Made by a program: the position numbers and the translations under genes. Below are positions 5,585-10,961 of a DNA stretch of 10,961 nucleotides, piece by piece. The DNA comes from Darwinibacter acetoxidans_A (lineage in GTDB: Bacteria; Bacillota; Limnochordia; Darwinibacteriales; Darwinibacteriaceae): positions 1-10,961 of the forward strand of contig JBHGWS010000016.1 of NCBI GenBank assembly GCA_041936745.1, given 5' to 3'. How positions within the stretch are numbered: the first letter of the stretch is position 1; each line of letters opens with the position of its first letter. The notes under the pieces are model-generated. The model saw only the letters and a program-made list of their open reading frames with translations. It made no database searches and was not told where the DNA came from.

Positions 5585-7471
5585 TTGGATACTAATTCTT
5601 TGGAGCGGCAGGTCACCGCCTTATTATCAATTTTAGCGGAAGTGCACGGTGCAGATCAACTAACTTTAAAGGCAGGCAAACTGGATTCTTTGGAGCTTTT
5701 ACAGTCGGAAGAACTGGCGGACAGGGTTTTGGCCTTAGAGCGGCTTGTTTTGGAAGATCCCACCATTGTGGAACAAAGAGAGCCGGCGGAAGCGGCTGAA
5801 GTACTCAGCGAACTGGAAGATCACGTTGCTGATCTGTTGGCCCGGCGCAGGGTGGAAGATGAGCTGGAGAAGAAAATAACGGCTAAAATGCAGGAGCGGC
5901 ACAGGGAATATGTGGAGGAAATCAGGCAGCAGGTTATCAGAGAAGAAATCGGCCCTGATAATGCACAGACATTGAAAAAATATGCGGAATTAGAGCTCTT
6001 GGAGCAGAAGAATTTGGCGCGCTCGACGGCTGAACTGATGCGGCCGCAAACTTTGGAAGAGATTGTGGGCCAAGATTCAGCCATTAAGTCGCTGCTGACA
6101 AAGCTCAGCTCACCCTACCCGCAGCACATTTTAGTCTACGGTCCGCCGGGAGTGGGCAAGACTACGGTTGCCCGCTTAAGCCTGCAGTATGCCAAGGAGC
6201 GGGATTACACACCGTTCGCGGCGGATGCCCCTTTTATCGAAGTAGATGGGACAACCCTCCGTTGGGATCCGCGGGAGGTAACAAATCCCCTTTTAGGTTC
6301 TGTCCACGACCCAATTTACCAAGGAGCCAAAAGGGAATTAGCGGAAGGTTCCGTACCGGAGCCAAAGCTTGGTTTAGTTACAGATGCCCACGGCGGCGTT
6401 TTGTTCATCGACGAAATCGGCGAACTGGACTTAATTTTACAGAATAAGCTGTTGAAAGTACTGGAGGACAAAAGGGTCCTTTTTGAGTCGTCTTACTACG
6501 ATCCCCATGATCCACAGATCCCTAAATACATTCACCAGCTTTTCACTAAAGGTGCACCGGCTGATTTTATATTAATTGGCGCAACCACAAAAGATCCATC
6601 AGAGATCAGTCCGGCCTTTCGCTCTCGCTGCGCGGAAATCTTTTTCAACCCCTTAACACCGCCCGATATAGTGGAGATAGTGGAGGCGGCGGCCGAAAGG
6701 CTTAAGATCAGGCTGGCAGAAGGTGTTGCCGCCTTGGTGGCGGAATACACTATCGAGGGGCGCCGGGCAACACGGCTTTTAGCGGACGCTTACGGCGTAG
6801 CTTTATACGGCCGTAAGGGTGAAACCAGAGATATCGTGGTCACGAAAGATCACATGCAGGAAGTAATCCAATCCGCCCGTTTAAGCTCTTACACTCCGAC
6901 TAAGGCTTCGTCCAAGAAAGAAGTCGGCAGGATTTTAGGTTTAGGTGTCAGCGGTTACCTCGGCTCGGTCTTGGAAATTGAAGCGGTGGCTTTCCCCAGC
7001 CGGGAGGCGGGCAAAGGCATTGTCCGTTTCAACGACAGCGCGGGCAGCATGGCAAAAGACAGTGTTTTTAACGCAGCCTCAGTATTTAGAGCGCTGACGG
7101 GCCAAGATTTAAACAATTACGACGTCCACGTCAACGTAGTGGGCGGGGGCAATATCGACGGCCCCTCCGCCGGGGCTGCCATTCTTGCCGCCATCATCAG
7201 TGCGGTCCGCGGCTTACCCATCCCCCAGGATATTGCCGTCACGGGCGAAATATCCATTAGGGGAAAAGTAAAACCGGTCGGCGGGCTCCATCCTAAAATT
7301 TACGGGGCGAAACAAGCGGGCGTGCGGACTGTATTTATTCCGGCAGAAAATTGGGACGGGATTTCCGGATTCGCCGAAGATATGAATGTGGTGCCCATTG
7401 AGCATGTGAGTGAATTTCTAAACGCCATCTTTGCAGACGGCTCCCGGTTAAAACGGGAGAAAGCTAACTAA
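5585..7471 (+). CDS. lonC: LonC, sporulation-associated ATP-dependent Lon-type protease
   Basis: This is a 628-residue AAA+ serine protease of the LonB/LonC group, which lacks the large N-terminal substrate domain of LonA. A charged, helical, coiled-coil-like N region covers about 1-150. The AAA+ module has Walker A GPPGVGKT (186-193), Walker B VLFIDE (272-277), sensor-1 GATT (332-335) and an arginine-finger region FRSRC (345-349). The C-terminal protease domain (about 445-628) has the Ser-Lys dyad: Ser528 in GGNIDGPSAG and Lys571 in HPKIYGA. LonC proteins are reported only from spore formers and are thought to act in sporulation. The start is TTG with AAGGGG 9 nt upstream. There is no transmembrane segment, unlike archaeal LonB. 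It is the last gene of the operon, ahead of a strong terminator. Confidence 0.92.
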   Translation: MDTNSLERQVTALLSILAEVHGADQLTLKAGKLDSLELLQSEELADRVLALERLVLEDPTIVEQREPAEAAEVLSELEDHVADLLARRRVEDELEKKITAKMQERHREYVEEIRQQVIREEIGPDNAQTLKKYAELELLEQKNLARSTAELMRPQTLEEIVGQDSAIKSLLTKLSSPYPQHILVYGPPGVGKTTVARLSLQYAKERDYTPFAADAPFIEVDGTTLRWDPREVTNPLLGSVHDPIYQGAKRELAEGSVPEPKLGLVTDAHGGVLFIDEIGELDLILQNKLLKVLEDKRVLFESSYYDPHDPQIPKYIHQLFTKGAPADFILIGATTKDPSEISPAFRSRCAEIFFNPLTPPDIVEIVEAAAERLKIRLAEGVAALVAEYTIEGRRATRLLADAYGVALYGRKGETRDIVVTKDHMQEVIQSARLSSYTPTKASSKKEVGRILGLGVSGYLGSVLEIEAVAFPSREAGKGIVRFNDSAGSMAKDSVFNAASVFRALTGQDLNNYDVHVNVVGGGNIDGPSAGAAILAAIISAVRGLPIPQDIAVTGEISIRGKVKPVGGLHPKIYGAKQAGVRTVFIPAENWDGISGFAEDMNVVPIEHVSEFLNAIFADGSRLKREKAN

Positions 7472-7498
7472 AAAATCCCCCCGGGCCGGGGGGATTTT
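7472..7498. terminator. Strong, probably bidirectional terminator after lonC
   Basis: AAAATCCCCCC (7472-7482) pairs perfectly with GGGGGGATTTT (7488-7498) over a GGGCC loop, directly after the lonC stop. The A-run on one side and T-run on the other allow function on both strands. Another small stem, CTCCCG/CGGGAG (7441-7446 with 7454-7459), lies just before, in the last lonC codons. Confidence 0.88.
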
Positions 7499-7682
7499 AA
7501 GCGCGGGAAGCAATTTTTGCTGCCGCCGGCAGCTGTTACTAGGGAAAAAACGCCAAAGTATGGTTTCTCATTGCAAACTTCCGCAGCCGCACCGGCAAAG
7601 ACAGATGAAAAGCCCGGGCGGCCAAGGCTAACAGGGCCGTTATTCCCCCCATCCCCAATCTTCATGCTAAACATCTTTTTAA

Positions 7683-7707
7683 CCCCCTGCCGGACAGGGG
7701 GCCTTTT
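7683..7707 (+). terminator. Terminator-like hairpin in the lonC-mgtE gap
   Basis: CCCCCTG (7683-7689) pairs with CAGGGGG (7695-7701) over a CCGGA loop, followed by CC and a short T-run (7704-7707). There is no annotated gene just upstream, so it would end either read-through from lonC or an unseen small transcript. Confidence 0.55.
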
Positions 7708-7760
7708 CTACCCGCCCGGCATTGGCTGTTATGGAAACTATCAAAATCATTGTCAGTTTA

Positions 7761-7790
7761 AAAAGCCGGTGCGGGAGCCGTCCGGTTTTT
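7761..7790 (+). terminator. Second terminator-like hairpin in the lonC-mgtE gap
   Basis: AAAAGCCGG (7761-7769) pairs with CCGGTTTTT (7782-7790) with one G-T pair and a 12-nt loop, ending in a run of five T. More T-rich sequence follows at 7798-7809. It is weaker than the lonC terminator but of the right shape. Confidence 0.5.
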
Positions 7791-7823
7791 AATCGATCTT
7801 TTTGTTTTTAACCCTCCACCTAA

Positions 7824-7852
7824 TTGCGCCTTTGGCCGTGTCATGTTAAACT
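7824..7852 (+). promoter_or_regulatory. Possible promoter for the mgtE leader
   Basis: TTGCGC (7824-7829) and TAAACT (7847-7852) are 17 nt apart, and TG at 7844-7845 gives an extended -10. Transcription would start near 7859 and leave a leader of about 200 nt before mgtE. The -35 matches only in its first three bases, so the call is tentative. Confidence 0.4.
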
Positions 7853-7883
7853 TAAGCTAGTTCTAATAAAGGGGGAAAGGCGA

Positions 7884-7994
7884 GTGGCCGGTGACAGTTA
7901 CAGTATAAAAGCGGACAAAAACGATGGGGAAAGTCGATTGTGGGACGAATCCTCGGCTCACTTCGTCTGCTTCCCTAAGTGCCATTTTTCTTAA
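7884..7994 (+). CDS. Possible 36-codon ORF (leader peptide) upstream of mgtE
   Basis: A GTG at 7884 with AAAGGGGG (7868-7875) 8 nt before it opens a 36-codon frame. The product begins MAGDSYSIKADKNDGESR and ends in CFPKCHFS, with a CxxxC pair. I do not recognise it as a family. It ends 63 nt before mgtE and contains two mutually exclusive hairpins (7940-7961 and 7944-7967). It may be a leader peptide, a small protein, or a chance frame within a structured leader. Chance is a real possibility for a frame this short. Confidence 0.25.
   Translation: MAGDSYSIKADKNDGESRLWDESSAHFVCFPKCHFS
7926..7975 (+). promoter_or_regulatory. Structured mgtE leader with alternative hairpins
   Basis: Hairpin A joins GTGGG-A-CGA (7940-7948) to TCG-G-CTCAC (7953-7961) over an ATCC loop with one A/G mismatch and one G-T pair. 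Hairpin B joins GACGAA (7944-7949) to TTCGTC (7962-7967) and could be extended by GGGAA (7927-7931) with TTCCC (7971-7975). A and B share bases and exclude each other. Magnesium transporter leaders in Bacillota often carry an M-box; its hallmark GTTAGGTGAGGCTCCT is not present. Switching is inferred. Confidence 0.35.
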
Positions 7995-8057
7995 TTTAAT
8001 ATGCACGTGATCTTGTTCGTTTTTATGCTCCGAATTTAACTAAAGGAGGATAAAAAC

Positions 8058-9401
8058 ATGAAAACATTGGACCTGGCGAACTTAGAACAGCTGGTCAGGG
8101 AAAACGACTTTAAGACCCTGCGGCAGGAGCTGCCCGCTTTAAGAAATGCCGACATTGCAGTTTTTATGGAGGATTTGAGCAAAGAAGACGTTATAATTGT
8201 CTTTCGCTCGCTGCCTAAAGATCGGGCCGCAGAAATTTTCTCTTATTTATACGGTGAAATGCAGGAACACATTATCAGCGCCATTACAGATCAGGAAGTC
8301 GCGGCAATCATTAATCAGCTTTTTGTGGACGATGCCGCAGACTTTCTGGAAGAGCTGCCCGCCAATGTGGTGAAACGGGTTTTAAAAAACGCGGCGCCGG
8401 AGATGAGGGAATTAATCAACCAATTTTTACAATACCCGCCTGAATCCGCGGGCAGCATTATGACAGCCGAATTTGTTGATTTAAAAAAAAGCATGACCGT
8501 GGGGCAGGCTTTTAAGAGGATTCGCCGCACAGCCATAGACAAGGAAACAGTCTATACATGTTACGTAATCGATGCCAACAGGCATTTGGAAGGCGTTGTT
8601 TCCGTTAAAAAACTCTTTCTCACAGATGACGATGTGGTTTTGGAAGATATCATGGAAACGAATATTGTCTACGCTACTACCACCGATGACCGGGAGTGGG
8701 TTGCGCAGCTTTTTGCCAGATACGATTTATTATCCCTGCCGGTGGTCGATCATGAAAACCGTTTAGTGGGGATTGTTACCGTAGATGATATCGTTGAGGT
8801 AATCCACCAAGAGGCAACGGAGGACTTTCAAAAAATGGCCGCCATGGCCCCTTCCGAAAGGCCTTATTTAAAAACCAGCGTCTTTACCTTGGCCAAAAAC
8901 CGTATCTTTTGGCTGATGATCCTCATGATTTCTGCCATGATCACAGGCGGTGTATTGGAGAAATATGAAAATGCCTTCATCACCTTGCCTCTTTTGGTCA
9001 CCTTTATTCCCATGCTGACGGACACGGGGGGAAACGCAGGCTCCCAAAGCTCCACACTGGTTATCCGCGGTATGGCTTTAGCGGATATTACAACTAAAGA
9101 TTTCTGGTCAGTATTGTGGCGGGAATTTCAGGTAAGCTTATTAGTAGGCCTGGCCCTTTCAGTGGTTAACTTCGGCCGCTTAATCTTAACCTATCCCGGC
9201 CGGTATATGATGGCCTTAACCGTTTCTTTGGCGCTTTATGCTACAGTCATTATGGCTAAAACCATAGGCGGGATACTGCCTTTGGTGGCCAGGCTCTTTA
9301 ATACGGACCCGGCTATCATGGCGGCGCCGGTGATCACTACCATCGTCGATGCCCTTTCTTTAATAATTTACTTTAAAATTGTGGAGGTCCTTTTGCTTTG
9401 A
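8058..9401 (+). CDS. mgtE: MgtE magnesium transporter
   Basis: MgtE is a dimeric inner-membrane Mg2+ channel gated by cytoplasmic Mg2+ sensing. The 447-residue protein has the complete layout: a helical MgtE N domain (about residues 1-130) with LPKDRAAEIFSYL and DDAADFLEELP, two CBS domains (about 135-255) with YVIDANRHLEGVVSVKKL and LPVVDHENRLVGIVTVDDI, a connecting helix, then five membrane helices from about 280. The pore signature PMLTDTGGNAGSQSS is at 318-332, and DPAIMAAPVITTIVDALSL (417-435) carries Asp431, which lines up with the pore Asp432 of Thermus MgtE. AAAGGAGG (8042-8049) lies 8 nt before the ATG. It is likely transcribed alone or with ridA from a promoter in the preceding gap. 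Confidence 0.96.
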   Translation: MKTLDLANLEQLVRENDFKTLRQELPALRNADIAVFMEDLSKEDVIIVFRSLPKDRAAEIFSYLYGEMQEHIISAITDQEVAAIINQLFVDDAADFLEELPANVVKRVLKNAAPEMRELINQFLQYPPESAGSIMTAEFVDLKKSMTVGQAFKRIRRTAIDKETVYTCYVIDANRHLEGVVSVKKLFLTDDDVVLEDIMETNIVYATTTDDREWVAQLFARYDLLSLPVVDHENRLVGIVTVDDIVEVIHQEATEDFQKMAAMAPSERPYLKTSVFTLAKNRIFWLMILMISAMITGGVLEKYENAFITLPLLVTFIPMLTDTGGNAGSQSSTLVIRGMALADITTKDFWSVLWREFQVSLLVGLALSVVNFGRLILTYPGRYMMALTVSLALYATVIMAKTIGGILPLVARLFNTDPAIMAAPVITTIVDALSLIIYFKIVEVLLL

Positions 9402-9408
9402 TCCGGCC

Positions 9409-9459
9409 CGCCCAAAAAGATTCCCCGCGGAGCAAGGGAAATGGGCGCGTCGAGGGGAA
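9409..9459 (+). other. Hairpin-forming sequence between mgtE and ridA
   Basis: CGCCC (9409-9413) can pair with GGGCG (9443-9447), and inside it TTCCC (9421-9425) with GGGAA (9436-9440). TTCCCC (9421-9426) has a second possible partner in GGGGAA (9454-9459). No T-run follows, so it is not a standard terminator. It may protect the mgtE 3' end. No convincing ridA promoter was found in this 103-bp gap. Confidence 0.3.
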
Positions 9460-9504
9460 ATACCCAAGAGAATAAAATATCTACAAGCACGGAGGAGATA
9501 GTCT

Positions 9505-9885
9505 ATGCGTAAGATTATTAATACTGAAAAAGCCCCTGAAGCCGTCGGCCCATACAGCCAAGGGATTAAGGCGGGCGGCCTTTTATTCATTTCAGGCCAG
9601 CTTGGCGCGGATATGAGCACAGGCAAAATCGATTACGACAGCTTAGAAAACCAAACCAGGCAGGTTTTAAAAAACCTGCAGGCAATTGCGGAGGCCGGCG
9701 GCACCTCTTTGGAAAATGCGGTGAAGGTTTCCGTTTATCTCACGGATATGGACGACTTTGCAGCAATGAACGCCATTTACGCGGAATTCTTTCCGGAAAA
9801 TCCGCCGGCGAGGGTCTGTGTGGAGGTCGGCCGCCTGCCTAAAGGTGTCACGGTGGAAATGGACGCAATCTGCGTCTGCCCTTAA
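9505..9885 (+). CDS. ridA: RidA family reactive enamine/imine deaminase
   Basis: RidA (YjgF/YER057c/UK114 family) is a cytosolic homotrimer that hydrolyses reactive enamine/imine intermediates such as 2-aminoacrylate made by PLP enzymes, so protecting them. The 126-residue protein has the N-terminal APEAVGPYSQG (residues 10-20) with Tyr17, FISGQLG (28-34), and the C-terminal signature PARVCVEVGRLPKGVTVEMDAI (101-122). Arg103, Cys105 and Glu118 match the active-site Arg105, Cys107 and Glu120 of the E. coli protein, which supports true deaminase activity over an inactive paralogue. GGAGG lies 9 nt before the ATG. ddl follows after 29 nt, so the two are probably co-transcribed; no functional link is evident beyond D-alanine/PLP metabolism, which is speculation. 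Confidence 0.95.
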   Translation: MRKIINTEKAPEAVGPYSQGIKAGGLLFISGQLGADMSTGKIDYDSLENQTRQVLKNLQAIAEAGGTSLENAVKVSVYLTDMDDFAAMNAIYAEFFPENPPARVCVEVGRLPKGVTVEMDAICVCP

Positions 9886-9914
9886 AGGACGGTGTGGGGT
9901 AAGGGAGGATACTG

Positions 9915-10919
9915 ATGCCCAAATTGAAAATAGCTGTAATTTACGGCGGGCGTTCCGGAGAACACGAAGTTTCTTTGGCTTCCGCCGAATCCATTATGGC
10001 TGCACTTGATCAAGAAAAATACGAAATTATGCCTATCAAAATTGAAAAAAACGGTAAATGGAAAAACGATCTGATAATTCAGCCCGACCCTACTTTAAAA
10101 GCCGGTTTCGATGTGGCCTTTCCCGTGCTCCACGGCCCTTACGGCGAAGACGGCACCATCCAAGGTTTGTTTGAGATGGCAGGCATCCCCTATGTGGGTG
10201 CCGGGGTTACCGCTTCTGCCGCGGCCATGGATAAAAGCGTCATGAGGGATCTGTTTGCCCAAGCGGGGCTGCCTTTGGTGCCTTGGGTTGTAGCCTTTCG
10301 TCACGAGTGGGAGGCAGACTCTAAAAAAGTGGTAAAGCGAATCGAGGAAACTTTAGGCTACCCCGTATTTGTTAAGCCGGCTAACTTAGGTTCCAGTGTC
10401 GGCATCAGCAAAGTCGCTTCTGAATCAGGCTTGGCGGAGGCGATCACTTTAGCACTGCAGTACGATCGAAAAATAGTGGTGGAAGAAGGGGTAAAGGATG
10501 CTCGGGAGATAGAATGCAGTGTTTTAGGGCACAACCGGCCCCGCACCTCTGTATTGGGGGAAGTTATCCCGGGTAACGAATTTTATGATTACATGGCGAA
10601 ATATCACAGCGAAGATTCCCGGCTGATTATCCCCGCGCCTTTAAGTGCTGAACTGACAGGTGAAATCCGAAGTTTAGCCAAGCGGGCCTTCCAAGCGGTT
10701 GATTGCTCAGGGATGGGCAGAGTTGACTTTCTGCTTGCCGGTACAGGTGAGGTTTATCTCAACGAAATTAATACTATCCCCGGTTTCACTGAGATCAGCA
10801 TGTACCCGAAACTTTGGGAAGCCTCGGGGCTTTCTTACAGCGCTCTGCTGGATCAGCTCATAGAAATAGCCTTAGAAAAACACGGGGAAAAGCAGCGTTT
10901 AAAAACCAGTGCATTTTGA
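9915..10919 (+). CDS. ddl: D-alanine--D-alanine ligase
   Basis: Ddl is the cytosolic ATP-grasp ligase that makes D-Ala-D-Ala for the peptidoglycan stem peptide. Over 334 residues it shows the N-terminal VIYGGRSGEHEVS (8-20) with Glu16, HGPYGEDGTIQG (73-84), the ATP-grasp KPANLGSSVGISK (154-166), VVEEG (188-192), the omega-loop YDYMAKY (224-230), whose last Tyr matches Tyr216 of E. coli DdlB, and the metal site RVDF...YLNEINTIPGFT (Asp271, Glu284, Asn286). The Lys-Tyr of the omega loop points to D-Ala-D-Ala, not the D-Ala-D-Lac ligases of vancomycin-resistance clusters. AAGGGAGGA lies 5 nt before the ATG. A possible next gene starts 20 nt after the stop, as in cell-wall gene clusters. Confidence 0.96.
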   Translation: MPKLKIAVIYGGRSGEHEVSLASAESIMAALDQEKYEIMPIKIEKNGKWKNDLIIQPDPTLKAGFDVAFPVLHGPYGEDGTIQGLFEMAGIPYVGAGVTASAAAMDKSVMRDLFAQAGLPLVPWVVAFRHEWEADSKKVVKRIEETLGYPVFVKPANLGSSVGISKVASESGLAEAITLALQYDRKIVVEEGVKDAREIECSVLGHNRPRTSVLGEVIPGNEFYDYMAKYHSEDSRLIIPAPLSAELTGEIRSLAKRAFQAVDCSGMGRVDFLLAGTGEVYLNEINTIPGFTEISMYPKLWEASGLSYSALLDQLIEIALEKHGEKQRLKTSAF

Positions 10920-10939
10920 GGCAGGTGGTAAACCTTTAG

Positions 10940-10961
10940 ATGATTATTACGGATCTGGCTA
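10940..10961 (+). CDS. Start of a further gene, cut by the window edge
   Basis: An ATG at 10940, 20 nt after ddl, opens with MIITDLA and runs off the edge. An AGGTGG (10923-10928) 11 nt upstream is a fair ribosome binding site. Seven residues cannot identify it. murF often follows ddl and its proteins may begin in a similar way, but that is a guess from neighbourhood. Confidence 0.4.

Larger units (their letters stand above)
7499..7883. other. Gene-free stretch with several hairpins
   Basis: No convincing protein gene is seen. Open frames on both strands here (for example 7517-7792 plus, 7468-7674 minus) have proline- or glycine-rich composition with no family resemblance, and the minus one runs through the terminator. 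The stretch holds a small stem GCTGCC/GGCAGC (7519-7533), a CGGCC/GGCCG stem (7619-7639), two terminator-like hairpins listed separately, and a possible promoter near its end. A small RNA gene is possible but no known RNA family was recognised. Confidence 0.5.

Noticed and set aside
7590..7645. A c-di-GMP (GEMM) riboswitch, suggested by GGCAAAG and GATGAAAAG.
   Set aside because: The conserved GACGCAAAGC core and the closing GGGTTGCC are absent, and terminators separate it from the next gene.
7468..7792. Two overlapping frames in the lonC-mgtE gap (7517-7792 plus and 7468-7674 minus) as small genes.
   Set aside because: They have no recognisable motifs, odd proline- or glycine-rich composition, run through terminator hairpins and lie opposite each other.
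7931..7965. tRNA-like T-arm, suggested by GGGACGAATCC.
   Set aside because: There is no TTC before CGAATCC and no acceptor, D or anticodon arms can be built around it.
8013..8041. A promoter (TTGTTC with TTTAAC/TTAACT) directly before mgtE.
   Set aside because: Transcription would start inside the mgtE ribosome binding site, so it could not give a normally translated mRNA.

Overview
The window looks like a stretch of chromosome from an endospore-forming, low-to-mid G+C Bacillota, most likely a Clostridia lineage of the Peptococcaceae/Thermoanaerobacterales kind. The reasons are strong AGGAGG-type ribosome binding sites, frequent GTG/TTG starts, a DUF951 protein, a YybS/DUF2232 membrane protein, a QueT-type ECF substrate-binding subunit, and above all a LonC-type protease, a family tied to spore formers. 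The genus cannot be fixed from sequence reading alone. Base composition looks even throughout, and no insertion sequence, phage gene, tRNA, rRNA or CRISPR array was seen. This is mainly a conserved housekeeping region.

Layout. A gene cut by the left edge runs leftwards and starts with a signal-peptide-like sequence (1-56, minus). From the divergent gap a good extended -10 promoter drives a 55-residue DUF951 protein (180-347). It is followed by a tandem P-loop ATPase of unknown function (410-1462), whose Shine-Dalgarno is mirrored by a perfect 11-bp inverted repeat. A minus-strand queT gene (1441-1899) overlaps the end of the ATPase gene tail to tail. From the queT/ychF divergent gap a sigma-A-like promoter drives ychF (1982-3049).

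The next transcription unit starts at a near-consensus promoter whose -35 box overlaps the ychF stop codon. It reads rpsF, ssb, rpsR, an internal terminator hairpin, yybS, rplI and lonC (3136-7471), and ends at a strong terminator. These genes join the 30S subunit (S6, S18), the 50S subunit (L9), single-strand DNA binding and a sporulation-linked AAA+ protease. The gdpP (yybT) gene that often lies between yybS and rplI is absent.

Downstream of lonC about 385 nt carry no convincing gene but hold three terminator-like hairpins (7472-7498, 7683-7707, 7761-7790). A structured leader with a possible 36-codon ORF then precedes mgtE, a magnesium transporter (8058-9401). After it come ridA (enamine/imine deaminase, 9505-9885), ddl (D-Ala-D-Ala ligase, 9915-10919) and the first codons of a further gene, which may belong to the same cell-wall cluster.

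No wholly new system is obvious. The best leads are the SD-mirroring inverted repeat before the ATPase gene, the uncharacterised ATPase itself, and the mgtE leader, which does not look like the usual M-box.
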